Of a DNA stretch of 64,000 nucleotides, positions 1 to 9,208 are shown in pieces (positions within the stretch are counted from its first letter, which is position 1; every line of letters begins with the position of its first letter). The position numbers and the translations under genes were made by a program. The notes under the pieces were generated by a model, which did not search any database, was not told the DNA's origin, and saw only the letters and a program-made list of their open reading frames with translations. Location of the stretch: positions 27,183 through 91,182 of the forward strand of contig CAZOPF010000008.1 of assembly GCA_964581605.1 (NCBI GenBank). The letters run 5' to 3'. Source of the stretch: CAADGU01 sp964581605 (GTDB lineage: Bacteria; Chloroflexota; Anaerolineae; Promineifilales; Promineifilaceae).

Positions 1-1729
1 CGTTTTTGGGGTCAATGGCGGCCAGGGCAGATTCGGCCGCTTCTCGTGCCTCTGGCTCTTCATCACGCAGCCGTTCCAGCATGGCCACCAGTTCCGGCGA
101 GGGGCGGTAGATGATGGCATGAAGGGCGCGGTAGAGGATGAGCAGGTCGTTGACGGTGAGTTCCAGCAAGTCGTTGCGCCGCTTAAACAGTTCACGCAGG
201 GATAAAATGGCGGGCACGTCTACGGATTGGGTTTCGGCGCTGGCTTCCATGGCCACCTGCGGGGCCGCTTCCAGCCGTTTGTGGTCTTCAGGGCGCAGAT
301 GCAGGGCGGGGGAGTACGGCCGTTTCTGCCCGGGTTGGGCGGGTGGCATCTGGTGTAAATGGACGGCCCAGGATAACGCTTCATTGGTCAAAATCTCGGC
401 CAGCGCCACCCCCCAAACCCCATCAAAATAGATATGCGACAGGTCAAAAACAAAGGTCTCCCCCGTATCAAAAATGGTGAGCGGGTGGTCGCCCACGGCC
501 CGTTCTCCCTGGCGGATGGCAGAAAGAGGCAGATGGCGGGATCGTTTGTCGGTGTTAATCCAGATGGGGGCCAGCCGCAGCCCATCCAGTTCATTGTTTA
601 GCACGTCTGTCAGTGCTGCCCGCATGTCTGGCAGGGCGGCCCGACGGACGTAGGTGAGTTTGTGCAGTTGGGCCGGCGGGGTCTCGGCGGGGTAGGTCAT
701 CAGGGTGGCAATACGGCCGCGCATGGTGGCTACGTCTACCAGCGCAGAGCTGTTCTCCAGGCAGATGGGCAGCAGGTAATAGCGCCCCTGGTAGATGATG
801 CCCACGTGGGTGGATTCCAGCGGTACGGGTTTGCGCACTTCGCCATAAATGCCTGGTTCCAGGTAAGAGCGGATGCTCATCTGGCGTTGGTAGGCGGAGA
901 GGTCTTGTTGTTCGGCCGTTTGCACCCGCCTGGCCCATTCGCTTCTTAACGCTTTGGGCAGGCCATCCATGGCCGTGGCCAGGAATTCGTCAAACTTACG
1001 GCGGCGGTAGGCGGGGTAGTTTTCGTGGGGCTGGGCGTCTTGGGTGCGGGTATACGGCCGTTTCCCATCCCACAACCGATACATGCGCTTAAAATGGGCG
1101 GCGTCGGGCCTGTCGGCTGTTAACTCCTGCAATTGATAGATGTACACCCGTTCCCGCCATTCATTTTCCAGCAGGTCATAATAGTGATGCAGGCAAGAAG
1201 CGGTGGCCATGGCCCAGGCTGTTACCCGGTCTACGGCCGTTAGTTTGATTTTGTGCTGGTTGAGTGTGGTGTCAAACCCGTGTGTTTCGCAGGTGTGGCG
1301 GGCGGTGTCATCCCGCAGAGCATAATCAATATAAAACTGCCAGATGCCTTCCGGGAAAGATTGTTCCACGTCTTTTCCCGCCAGATGCAGCAACTGCTGG
1401 TAAGCACCCAGGATAGCGGCCGGGGTTGCGTAAAATGTGCCATAGACAGCCCGGTCTAACACGATCTGTTCCACCCCTTTGAATAGCAAGTTAATATCGC
1501 GCTGCACCACATCGGCCGGTGGGATGCGCTGGGGCAGCCGTAGCAAACCGCTGAGGATAACACCGGGCACGTTACCGGCGGGGGCATGGCGGGCAATCTT
1601 GTTGACGATTTCATCTATTTCCGGTAACGATAGCGAAGACAAATCCTGAACACGCTGAGTGCGGGCGATGGTCTTGAGATCATTGATGGTATTTTGCGTG
1701 GCGTCAAAAAACAGGTCACGGTCATCCAT
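1..1729 (-). CDS. Hypothetical protein, 3' end beyond window
   Basis: An open frame runs without a stop from an ATG at 1729 to the left edge, giving at least 576 codons that start MDDRDLFFDATQ. I do not recognise the family. The protein looks soluble: there is no signal peptide or membrane segment, it is rich in Arg, Glu, Leu and Tyr, and it has helical stretches such as QRQMSIRSYLEPG. Codon use and the many ACGGCCGT sites match the neighbouring genes, so this is a resident gene and not a shadow frame. No clear Shine-Dalgarno sequence precedes the ATG. Its C terminus and downstream partner lie outside the window, so its role cannot be judged from context. Confidence 0.8.
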   Translation of the reverse strand, partial: MDDRDLFFDATQNTINDLKTIARTQRVQDLSSLSLPEIDEIVNKIARHAPAGNVPGVILSGLLRLPQRIPPADVVQRDINLLFKGVEQIVLDRAVYGTFYATPAAILGAYQQLLHLAGKDVEQSFPEGIWQFYIDYALRDDTARHTCETHGFDTTLNQHKIKLTAVDRVTAWAMATASCLHHYYDLLENEWRERVYIYQLQELTADRPDAAHFKRMYRLWDGKRPYTRTQDAQPHENYPAYRRRKFDEFLATAMDGLPKALRSEWARRVQTAEQQDLSAYQRQMSIRSYLEPGIYGEVRKPVPLESTHVGIIYQGRYYLLPICLENSSALVDVATMRGRIATLMTYPAETPPAQLHKLTYVRRAALPDMRAALTDVLNNELDGLRLAPIWINTDKRSRHLPLSAIRQGERAVGDHPLTIFDTGETFVFDLSHIYFDGVWGVALAEILTNEALSWAVHLHQMPPAQPGQKRPYSPALHLRPEDHKRLEAAPQVAMEASAETQSVDVPAILSLRELFKRRNDLLELTVNDLLILYRALHAIIYRPSPELVAMLERLRDEEPEAREAAESALAAIDPKN

Positions 1730-1866
1730 GCGTCACTTACCGCCCACTCTTTGTTTCACCAACAAACTGCCAGGATCGCCACTTTTTGATTATCGTACTA
1801 CCTGGTGTAGGGTAATTATACTTGACAAGGGTTCAAGATGTCAGGTCAAGGTTTAAACGCGATCCC

Positions 1867-2074
1867 CAGCAATTCGAACTATGAAATCAATGAACTGTAG
1901 GGGCGGGACGGCGGGGGTTGAACTGGCTCTGATAGCGGCCCTTTTGCCCGCGCCGTCTCGCCCCATGTGGCCGCAAAACGGGGTGAGACAGGCGGGAACT
2001 ACTTCCTTTGTGCAAAACCAAAACGTGGCCCGCCTGTCCCACCCCTACGGTTTAGACCATATTTCGAATTGCTG
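1867..2074 (+). mobile_element. MITE-like element, copy 1 (208 bp)
   Basis: A 208-bp non-coding element bounded by terminal inverted repeats that start CAGCAATTCGAA. It is flanked by a 9-bp imperfect duplication (CGCGATCCC at 1858-1866, CACGATCCC at 2075-2083, 8 of 9 identical). By eye it differs from the copy at 15518-15725 (opposite orientation) at only three positions. The two halves are also partly complementary (TGTAGGGGCGGGAC against GTCCCACCCCTACG), so the transcript could fold into a long hairpin. No transposase is encoded; it would have to be moved in trans. Confidence 0.85.
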
Positions 2075-2291
2075 CACGATCCCGAAAACTCATGCTAAAA
2101 CAGAAGGGCCGGTGGCGAAGTGACGGCCGTACACCCCAACCAATAATAATTTCATCAGGGTTAGCAACATCTATATACTTCCAGATGCGCATGATGGGCG
2201 GAAGCTGGAGATCAATTTCCGAAACCAGCCAGTATGGTGAGCAAACGAGCATGGCAATGCACAACTTCCAGGTCAAAGGCACACCAGGCAC
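2052..2291 (-). CDS. Small hypothetical ORF ending in a MITE
   Basis: A 79-codon frame from GTG 2291 (an internal ATG near 2252 is an alternative start). The middle, with LPPIMRIWKYIDVANPDEII, reads like real protein, but I cannot name a family. The last codons lie inside the MITE: without the insertion the frame would read RDRV and stop, whereas now it ends RDRAAIRNMV. It could be a small intact gene with an altered tail, or a remnant. It starts 21 bases beyond the 3' end of the XdhC-like gene on the same strand, so the two may be co-transcribed. Confidence 0.3.
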   Translation of the reverse strand: MPGVPLTWKLCIAMLVCSPYWLVSEIDLQLPPIMRIWKYIDVANPDEIIIGWGVRPSLRHRPFCFSMSFRDRAAIRNMV

Positions 2292-2311
2292 GCCCCTGGT
2301 TTCCTGTTCAC

Positions 2312-3325
2312 TTAACCCCGATATGCCTTAACAATCTCGGCCATAATAGAGAGGGCGATTTCTTCGGGGGTGACGGCACCGATAGTCAGGCCAATCGGCG
2401 CATGGATACGGCCGATCTGCTCGGCCGTGATGCCCATTTCTTGCAGGCGGGCCACTCGTTTGGCGTGGGTTTTGCTGCTGCCCAATGCACCCACGTAAAA
2501 GGCGGGGCTGTGCAGCACCAGTTCCAGCGCGGGGTCATCAATTTTGGGGTCGTGGGTGAGCAGGGCGACGGCCGTTTCCGGCGTTACGCTGATCCCCGCA
2601 AACGCTTTCTTGGGCCAGGCCTGGATCAATTTGTCCACCTGTGGGAAGCGGGTTTCGCTGCCAAAAGCGCGGCGCGGGTCAACGACTATGGTCTGGAAGC
2701 CCAACACTTTGGCGTACTGCGTCAGGGCCACGGCAATATGCACCCCGCCGACCATGATGAGGGTGGGCGACGGCCGTATCGTGTCCACAAACACCTCCAC
2801 TTCATCCGTCAACGGCACCCGCCCCGGTGACTGCAATTTTTTCTCGGCGGCTAAGGCCAGCGCGTCCAGTTCGGGGCCAAGTGTGCCAACGGTACGGCCG
2901 TCTCGCGCCACCGTCAGCTTTTGTCCCACCGTACCTTCTGGCCCGCGAATAATGGTGATGGACGCGCCCGCTTTGCCCTGAGTGATCAATTCGTGCATCA
3001 GGGCGTAGGCGTTAGCGTCCAACGCCTCTACAAAAATTTCAATCGTGCCGCCGCAGGCCAGCCCCACATCCCAGGCGGTCTCGTCGGCCACGCCAAAATG
3101 GAGCAGTTTGGGGCGGCCGTTCGCCAATGCCGCCACCGCTTCCTCAAAGACTGCCCCCTCCACACAACCGCCAGAAACAGAGCCAGCCATACGGCCGTCG
3201 GGTGTAACCGCCATCTTGGCCCCCACCTTGCGCGGCGCGGACCCCCACGTTTGCACCACCGTCGCCAGGGCAATGGGCTGCTTCTCCGCCTGCCATTGAT
3301 TGATGTCGTTTGTTACCTCTTGCAT
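2312..3325 (-). CDS. XdhC/CoxI family protein
   Basis: Member of the XdhC/CoxI family, whose members help sulfurate or insert the molybdenum cofactor of xanthine dehydrogenase or CO dehydrogenase-type hydroxylases in the cytoplasm. It shows the N-terminal XdhC_CoxI domain with the paired motifs GSVSGGCVEGAV and LACGGTIEIFVE, each with a conserved Cys, and a C-terminal Rossmann-like XdhC_C domain (TLIMVGGVHIAVAL, then DDPALELVLHSPAFYVGALGS). I chose ATG 3325 because GAGGTG lies just upstream; a GTG 12 bases earlier is possible. At 337 residues it is close to the usual family length. No hydroxylase subunit or molybdopterin gene is nearby, so its client enzyme is unknown. Confidence 0.88.
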   Translation of the reverse strand: MQEVTNDINQWQAEKQPIALATVVQTWGSAPRKVGAKMAVTPDGRMAGSVSGGCVEGAVFEEAVAALANGRPKLLHFGVADETAWDVGLACGGTIEIFVEALDANAYALMHELITQGKAGASITIIRGPEGTVGQKLTVARDGRTVGTLGPELDALALAAEKKLQSPGRVPLTDEVEVFVDTIRPSPTLIMVGGVHIAVALTQYAKVLGFQTIVVDPRRAFGSETRFPQVDKLIQAWPKKAFAGISVTPETAVALLTHDPKIDDPALELVLHSPAFYVGALGSSKTHAKRVARLQEMGITAEQIGRIHAPIGLTIGAVTPEEIALSIMAEIVKAYRG

Positions 3326-3392
3326 GAGACACCTCACTTTTGGTAACCAGATTGTACACGTACCTGTGGAAAACTGTCGAAGTCAGGGAGGC

Positions 3393-3415
3393 AAAAAAAA
3401 GGCCGTGTAACGGCC
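3393..3415 (-). terminator. Intrinsic terminator after secreted repeat protein gene
   Basis: On the minus strand a GGCCG stem with a TTACA loop and CGGCC is followed by eight T (3393-3400). The stem is one of the ACGGCCGT palindromes. It lies downstream of the gene at 3506-6037 and before the XdhC-like gene. Confidence 0.65.
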
Positions 3416-3505
3416 GTTTCTTTTTTTCAGTTTTCAGTTGGATGGACTCAAGGAAAAGGGAGGGGTGGTGGGCTTTAGCCCACCACCGGATAACTTTTCT
3501 AGCTG

Positions 3506-6037
3506 CTAAGGAACGACTTCAATGCCATCTGCCACCTCTCCGGCAAAGCCATTGGCCGAGCCGTCCCAATACATGCTATAGGTGCAGGTGGTTGTAGCGC
3601 CTAACGACCCAGGGACACAGATGAAAATATCTGCACCATCACCGCTCACGCCAGTGACGGTAAATGCCCCCAGTGTGGTCAGGTAGATATGGCCGTTAGT
3701 TGCGTTTACCCAGACGCCATTGGTATCCTCTGTGGTGCTGTTGCTTAACTCAACATCAGAACCATCAAAGTAGATTGACCAGGTGCCAGCCGTATTGCTG
3801 CCCAATGAAGAGGGGGTGAAGGCCAGCAGGTCTTCATCTACCGCGCCAGAGACGCCAGTTACCGATGGGCTGCCTGTTGTGCTGAAGAGCAGACGGCCGT
3901 CAGGAGCAAATCCAAAAGCATCAACATCCTCACTGGTCGCCGTCAGTTCCACATCAGAGCCATCAAAATACCACTCAAACAGGCCAGTAGAGGGGACGTA
4001 CCGCACAATATCGGAATCATCCACCGTGCCCAGGCTGCCAATGGTGCCGTCAACATCAAAGCTCATCAAAATGGAACCGTCACTTTGAATATCAAAGGCG
4101 TCCACATCGGCCGTTACGCCAATGGCCGAACCGTCAAAGAACATCGTCCAGTTTCCACCATTGAACGCCAGAATATCCTCATCACTAAAACTCACACTGC
4201 CGGCCGTGCCACTGGTCGAGGATGAGATATAGATTGTGCCGCTGCCAGATGGTGGCGTGGCGGTTGGTGTGGGTGTATTAGTCGGAGTCGGCGTATTGGT
4301 TGGTGTGGGGGTATTGGTTGGTGTGGGGGTATTGGTTGGTGTGGGGGTGGGGCCGCCGCTGCAACCGGGGAAGGCAAAAGAGCCAATCCGTGTTTGCCAG
4401 TTGGTGCCTGTAGAGATGTAATACTCGGTGGTATACCAGAACGTGCAACCATCCACGTCCACCGTCATGCCGGAATAATCGCCCCAGCGGTTATAGCTGG
4501 TTTGTGACCCGGTACCGGCGATCAACGTCGCTTCGCCCTGTGCCAACGTGTTAACCGCATCACCCGCCAACCGCCCCGCGTAGCGGATTTGCGGATTGAT
4601 GCTGGAGCTAGAAGCACTGTAGCCCACGGCCATATTGCCCTGGCTGTCTACCCCCACGCTGCCCATCCAACGATGTGTGGAGTCTGGCTGATAGGTGCCT
4701 TGCTGGAATACAGAAGGGGTACCACTCAGGTTGCGGAACTCATACCAGCGAATACCGGCCACACCGCCAGAAGAGACGGAATGGGTTGTCCACAATGCGC
4801 CCGTGCCCCCCACATTGCTGTACATCAACTGCACCATTAACCGCCCGGCCAATGAATCCAGCGTAACGGATGTGCCGGCCTGAGGCACAGAACTGGCATT
4901 GGAGTAGGAAGCGATGCTGGTACTCAATGGCCCGGTGAGGGTGGAATTGGCGGGGGTTATCCAGTCAATCGCCAATTTCCAGGTGTACATGGTGGTGCTG
5001 TTTTGCAACGACATCAGGTAGTTGGGAGTGCCAGCCGGGGCCTGAGACACTTTGGCGTTGGAGGGTATCAGGCTGAAGTAAGCGGAACCAAGATCGGCAT
5101 ACTGATAATTGAGTGCAGAACCGTTGATCAACTCATTCCGGTTGAGCGCCCACATACGCACTCCTTTGTAGCTGGCGCTGGAGCAGGTGCTGGTGAGGCA
5201 GTCGAACATATTGGCGGTCATATAGATGCCATCATGCCAGACGCCCAGTTTGGGGTAGTCATTCAGCCAGGGGTGGGTGGCGTCGTCGGCACGCAGCCCA
5301 TAGAACCACCAGCCGCCGGAAACAGGGTCGGCCGTTTGCGAGACCGCGATACACTCGTAATACGGCCCGTTTTGGGTGTTTGTCCAGGCGAAATCGGTGA
5401 TGATCCAGCGGCCGCTTACGTTGTCATACAACACCACCGGATCCCCGTTGTTGTCGGCGTCACAGGGTGTACCAGTACCGTTGAACAGGGTGTCAAAGGT
5501 GAAGGCGGCCAACTGGGTGCCGGTTTTGGAGTAGATGCCAATGGAGGTATTAACGGTCTGGATGTAATGGTTGGGGCCAACATCACCATTGGTGTCTGGT
5601 GGCCAGCCCGCGCCCCAATTGGTCAGGTCCAACCCGGCAAAGTTCTGGCTGGGGCTGGGCATGGTATTGGGGGCCAGGAAATCCTGACGGACGGGATCAA
5701 CAAAGTTGGGGTTGGGTTTTTCCATCTCGATCATCTCGAATTCAACGCCCAGGCTTTTGTCTTCGGGACCTGTTTGGGGTAAGTTGCGGACGTCGCCATT
5801 GAACGCAGCCGCAGCGGCCGTAAAGCCTTGCTGTACTTTGCTCATGGAGGTGTCGTTGGGGTCACGAAAGACATCCACTGTGTTGGGCGCACCGGGGATG
5901 GAGAGTTGGATAGCGGCTTCCGTTGCGGCGTTTTGGCCTCGGGACATGCCAGGGCCCTGCACCAGAACCAAAACACCACAAAACGTAGCGGCCAAGATAA
6001 GAAAACCTGCTACTTTCCGACGAGAAATTTTAAACAT
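3506..6037 (-). CDS. Secreted protein with Thr-Pro linker and C-terminal repeats
   Basis: This 843-residue protein starts with a basic N terminus and one hydrophobic segment (FLILAATFCGVLVLV), a signal peptide or anchor, so it is exported. Residues about 100-560 form a large domain with motifs DTNGDVGPNHYIQ and HPWLNDYPKLGVW, as in many uncharacterised beta-propeller or sialidase-fold secreted proteins; I cannot assign an activity. Residues about 562-594 are a Thr-Pro-Asn linker of five near-identical units (4255-4350). The rest is four related blocks with DEDILAF, FDGSDVEL and TGVSGAVDED signatures, probably a small propeller or surface-binding module. GAGGAGG lies seven bases before ATG 6037. 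It is monocistronic, with a terminator at 3393-3415. Confidence 0.8.
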   Translation of the reverse strand: MFKISRRKVAGFLILAATFCGVLVLVQGPGMSRGQNAATEAAIQLSIPGAPNTVDVFRDPNDTSMSKVQQGFTAAAAAFNGDVRNLPQTGPEDKSLGVEFEMIEMEKPNPNFVDPVRQDFLAPNTMPSPSQNFAGLDLTNWGAGWPPDTNGDVGPNHYIQTVNTSIGIYSKTGTQLAAFTFDTLFNGTGTPCDADNNGDPVVLYDNVSGRWIITDFAWTNTQNGPYYECIAVSQTADPVSGGWWFYGLRADDATHPWLNDYPKLGVWHDGIYMTANMFDCLTSTCSSASYKGVRMWALNRNELINGSALNYQYADLGSAYFSLIPSNAKVSQAPAGTPNYLMSLQNSTTMYTWKLAIDWITPANSTLTGPLSTSIASYSNASSVPQAGTSVTLDSLAGRLMVQLMYSNVGGTGALWTTHSVSSGGVAGIRWYEFRNLSGTPSVFQQGTYQPDSTHRWMGSVGVDSQGNMAVGYSASSSSINPQIRYAGRLAGDAVNTLAQGEATLIAGTGSQTSYNRWGDYSGMTVDVDGCTFWYTTEYYISTGTNWQTRIGSFAFPGCSGGPTPTPTNTPTPTNTPTPTNTPTPTNTPTPTATPPSGSGTIYISSSTSGTAGSVSFSDEDILAFNGGNWTMFFDGSAIGVTADVDAFDIQSDGSILMSFDVDGTIGSLGTVDDSDIVRYVPSTGLFEWYFDGSDVELTATSEDVDAFGFAPDGRLLFSTTGSPSVTGVSGAVDEDLLAFTPSSLGSNTAGTWSIYFDGSDVELSNSTTEDTNGVWVNATNGHIYLTTLGAFTVTGVSGDGADIFICVPGSLGATTTCTYSMYWDGSANGFAGEVADGIEVVP

Positions 6038-6141
6038 ACTGCCTCCTCAAAATAATGGTTCCCCTCCCTTTTCCTTGACGTCCGGCGGATAATTTATCCG
6101 AGCAGCAGAATAAGTCAATAATCTTGCAAACATCGTTTCAA

Positions 6142-9096
6142 TTATGGAGCGGGAACAGGGTGTATTGAAGCGCTTCCTAGCGGTATCCAGGGGAATTGAG
6201 CGGTGATGCGTTCGTCGAGGATGGGCAACGGCCGTTGCGTAAATGCCTCGTACAATGTCACCATGCCACCGACGGTCTGGCCGGGCACGGCCGTTTCACT
6301 GACAGCCAACACGGGCGCGCCCGGCGCGGGTTTGGCGCTCTGGCAGTAGCTTTTATAAACAGGCGATCCTTGCGTATAGTCAATGATATGGGGAGAGGTA
6401 ACAGACGACCCGCCAATCCATTTGAGGGTAGGAATGGCTCCCATGGCGGGCACATAATCTACCAGATCGCACCACGCCCAATGGAAACCATCTGCCTCAT
6501 AACCTGCTAACCGGGTAGAAACGATGTAGTCACGCCAGAGGGGGAAGCTGGCAACGAAATGTTGGGGGAGGGGGTAGCTTTTACCAGGGGAGATTGGAGA
6601 TTGGAGGTTGGAGATTGAATCGCCTGCCCAAACGATTCCTCCTCCTAACGGAACATACTGCTGTCTCAGCTCGCTGTTTACTTTCCACTGTTCACGGCTC
6701 ACCCCCCATGGGCCAGCCAGTGGTGGCAACATCACATCTGCCCCATCACGCACCTCGGCCACATACCCATCGGCCGTTTGCCAGTGCAGGTAGAGACGTG
6801 GCAGTTCGGGCAGCGTGTGATCCCAATCATAGCCGAACAAACGGAGCGTGTTTGTTCCCCGATAAACCCGGTGTTGGGTCAGAGGCGGCTGGCTCATGGG
6901 GGTGACGGTGAGGGTGGTGACGGCCATACTCTCCTCTCCACCACCCACGCGAATTGCGTAATCACCTGGTTGTGCCCCAGGGCGGGGCGTCAGGCGGAAC
7001 TGGGTGAGGGTGAGGCCGTCCGGTTGGGGAATTACATTGAGATCGGATTGGGCGTAGGAACGGCCGTCGGGGCCGATGAGGTGAGCGTTCAATGAGATGG
7101 GAGATGGGCGATTGGCGGTTGTTGACTGCCAGGCGAGGGTCAGGATGGCTTCTTGCCAGATTTCGGTGGTGGGGCTGCTTAGGTGGTAGCCGAGCAGTTG
7201 AATGGTTTCGCCGAGGGTGGCGTCGAGTGGTATGAAGTTGGTGGGCAGGGTTGTGCGCGGCTGTTGGCGGAACCAGAATGTTTCGTGAAGTGGTTCAGGC
7301 GGCGGCAGGCTGGCGTAGGCGGCGGGGTCATACCAGGTGGCGATGACGTCACGGCCGTTTCTCCATTCGGCCGCGATTTCCTGTGCCCACGTTTCGCCAT
7401 AGGCTGCTGCACCGGGAGCTACATACTGTATGCGCACATCCGGCCGTTGCCCTTCTATCTCCTGCAAATACCAGAGCGGTGTGGCCCAATGCCAGTTTGC
7501 CAGAATCAGCGCGTCTGGCGGGGCATCGGCCAGTAAGGGTTGTGCATAATCGCGGGCATCTTCCACCAGGTGCATTTGCCGATAGCTGGGCCAATGTGAC
7601 CAGCCCTGAAAGATAGCGGCCGTGAACATGATGGCCGTGAACAGAGAAGATATGGGGAGATTGAGAGATTGGGTAATTCTAGTCTCCCACTCTCCCCCGC
7701 TCCTCTGCTCCTCTGCCCCTCTGCTCTTCTGCCCAACTACCCCTACTGCATAACCAAGACACAATACCATCGGTACATACGCAGGCAACATATACTCCAC
7801 CGTTTGCGGGGCGCGGTACATGGCGGTGATGAGGGTGAAGATGCCAAACGAGAGACCAAATAGCAGCCCCAATTTCCATTCGCGCCAGAGCAGCAACGCC
7901 AACCCGATGACCATGCCTGCCAGCAGCCAGCCGGAAAATTGGAAGGTGAGGACATTGCCCATAACATCCAGGCGCAGCCTTAATGTCAGTGGGGCGGTGA
8001 AGTAGAAAAAGTCACCCTGAAAACCCAATCCCAGCACGTGTTCCACAAAACCAGACCAGGTTGCCAGGCTGGGGCTGGCCCCATGTACACCGGCATTGGC
8101 GCGTAAAGGCAGGTAGAGCAGGGGAAGTAGACCGAGGAGGGTGGCGAGCAACGGCCGTAGCCAGCGCGAGGGCATCTTTATAATAGCCGGGTCTACGATT
8201 ACCACGAAAAGCAAAAACAACGCCCCCATAAAAGCCAGCGACAGGTGATGGCTTACCCCCAAACCCAATGCCAGCGCCACCACAATCAGCCAGCGGTCTC
8301 TCACTCTCCACTCTTCACTCTTCACACTTTTCTCTCTCTGCACCTGCTGGTAAAAACGTACCAGCGCCCACAACGCCAGCGCCGCAAACAGCGCCGTCAG
8401 GCTGCGGATGTTGGCGGTGGTGGCCTGTGCCCAAAAGGTGGTGGCGGTTCCCAGAGCAATCACGGCCGTCACCGGCGCCCACATCCGCTTTGTTATGTCC
8501 CACACCGTCTGGTAGACCAGCAGCAGCACGGCCGTACTGGTCAGCACCGACAGCAAATTGACCCGGTAGGCGGCCGTCTCACCAACAGGCAGCCTGGTCA
8601 TCAGGTGCGCCAGCATGGTGTAGAGGGGGAATCCTGGTGGATGGGCCACACCCAATTGGGCGGCGATCAATTGAAATTCGCCGTTATCAGCGGGCAGCAG
8701 GCCGGGGGCCAGGGTGAAGAAGTAAAGCACGCCAAAGAGAACGGCCGTGCCCACCAATCCCGCCCGCACCAACCACCGTTCCGGCAGGGCGGGCAGGGGG
8801 ATCATCTGGGCAAAACAGACGGCCGTCAGTAAGGCAACGGCCGTCCATACCAGCGGATCAGGATGAGGGTACAAGATATACCCCCACAACAGCAGCAAGG
8901 GCCATGTGGCGGACAGGGGATGCGGCCGTGTTATCAACAGCGCCACGGCCGTTGTGAGCCCGGTGATGACCACCGCAACGACAATCTGGGGTTCATAAAG
9001 GTTAGTCCAGGCTTCGCTGGCAATACGGCCGCTGAATAATCCTAATGCCAGCCCTGGCAGCAGCCACGCGCCCAGAGCACGCAAATGATTCCACAT
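6142..9096 (-). CDS. DUF2723 multi-pass membrane protein
   Basis: A 984-residue protein whose N-terminal half has about a dozen membrane segments and the DUF2723 signature (DNGEFQLIAAQLGVAHPPGF, with a conserved Asp and the HPPG motif), which belongs to the GT-C glycosyltransferase-like superfamily (TMEM260-like protein mannosyltransferases in eukaryotes). The acceptor and donor are unknown; a lipid-linked sugar used outside the membrane is an inference. The C-terminal half (about 560-984) is soluble beta-rich sequence. Five tracts of degenerate short repeats are translated in frame (near 6591, 6652, 7088, 7661 and 8300) in hydrophilic loops. A TATAAT box ends seven bases before ATG 9096, with no Shine-Dalgarno sequence, so translation may be leaderless. 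Confidence 0.85.
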   Translation of the reverse strand: MWNHLRALGAWLLPGLALGLFSGRIASEAWTNLYEPQIVVAVVITGLTTAVALLITRPHPLSATWPLLLLWGYILYPHPDPLVWTAVALLTAVCFAQMIPLPALPERWLVRAGLVGTAVLFGVLYFFTLAPGLLPADNGEFQLIAAQLGVAHPPGFPLYTMLAHLMTRLPVGETAAYRVNLLSVLTSTAVLLLVYQTVWDITKRMWAPVTAVIALGTATTFWAQATTANIRSLTALFAALALWALVRFYQQVQREKSVKSEEWRVRDRWLIVVALALGLGVSHHLSLAFMGALFLLFVVIVDPAIIKMPSRWLRPLLATLLGLLPLLYLPLRANAGVHGASPSLATWSGFVEHVLGLGFQGDFFYFTAPLTLRLRLDVMGNVLTFQFSGWLLAGMVIGLALLLWREWKLGLLFGLSFGIFTLITAMYRAPQTVEYMLPAYVPMVLCLGYAVGVVGQKSRGAEEQRSGGEWETRITQSLNLPISSLFTAIMFTAAIFQGWSHWPSYRQMHLVEDARDYAQPLLADAPPDALILANWHWATPLWYLQEIEGQRPDVRIQYVAPGAAAYGETWAQEIAAEWRNGRDVIATWYDPAAYASLPPPEPLHETFWFRQQPRTTLPTNFIPLDATLGETIQLLGYHLSSPTTEIWQEAILTLAWQSTTANRPSPISLNAHLIGPDGRSYAQSDLNVIPQPDGLTLTQFRLTPRPGAQPGDYAIRVGGGEESMAVTTLTVTPMSQPPLTQHRVYRGTNTLRLFGYDWDHTLPELPRLYLHWQTADGYVAEVRDGADVMLPPLAGPWGVSREQWKVNSELRQQYVPLGGGIVWAGDSISNLQSPISPGKSYPLPQHFVASFPLWRDYIVSTRLAGYEADGFHWAWCDLVDYVPAMGAIPTLKWIGGSSVTSPHIIDYTQGSPVYKSYCQSAKPAPGAPVLAVSETAVPGQTVGGMVTLYEAFTQRPLPILDERITAQFPWIPLGSASIHPVPAP
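6591..6708 (-). repeat. Short tandem repeat tracts inside DUF2723 gene
   Basis: GGAGATTGGAGATTGGAGG-type units at 6591-6616 are read as SNLQSPIS. TTCACGGCTCACC-type units at 6652-6708 are read as SREQWKVNSELRQQ. Both keep the frame open. Confidence 0.6.
7661..7738 (-). repeat. CTCCTCTGCCCCTCTGC-type tandem repeat in coding frame
   Basis: Degenerate units of CTCTGCTC and CTCCCACT are read on the minus strand as KSRGAEEQRSGGEWE, a hydrophilic loop between two membrane segments. A similar tract (CTCTCCACTCTTCACTC) lies at 8300-8342. Confidence 0.6.
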
Positions 9097-9103
9097 ACGC
9101 TGG

Positions 9104-9109
9104 ATTATA
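9104..9109 (-). promoter_or_regulatory. -10 box, possible leaderless start
   Basis: TATAAT on the minus strand ends seven bases before ATG 9096, placing the expected transcript start at or next to the A of the start codon. No convincing -35 hexamer is visible 16-18 bases upstream. Confidence 0.5.
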
Positions 9110-9118
9110 TCTGCCTAT

Positions 9119-9178
9119 GCGTATTGGGGTATTCGGATATTGAGGCATCGCCCATATCCCAATACCCCAATATCCCGG
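9119..9178. repeat. Inverted short-repeat tract between divergent genes
   Basis: TATTGGGGTATTCGGATATT is followed after about 15 bases by a reverse-complementary tract of ATACCCCAATATCCC units. It fills most of the space between the divergent DUF2723 gene and hisA and could fold as a hairpin. Confidence 0.55.
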
Positions 9179-9208
9179 TATAATTCAGAACTGTAGGAGA
9201 CAAAAGCT

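Noticed and set aside
5003..5782. A 259-codon open frame on the plus strand
   Set aside because: It is antisense to the secreted repeat protein, has no Shine-Dalgarno sequence, and its low-complexity composition mirrors the opposite strand.
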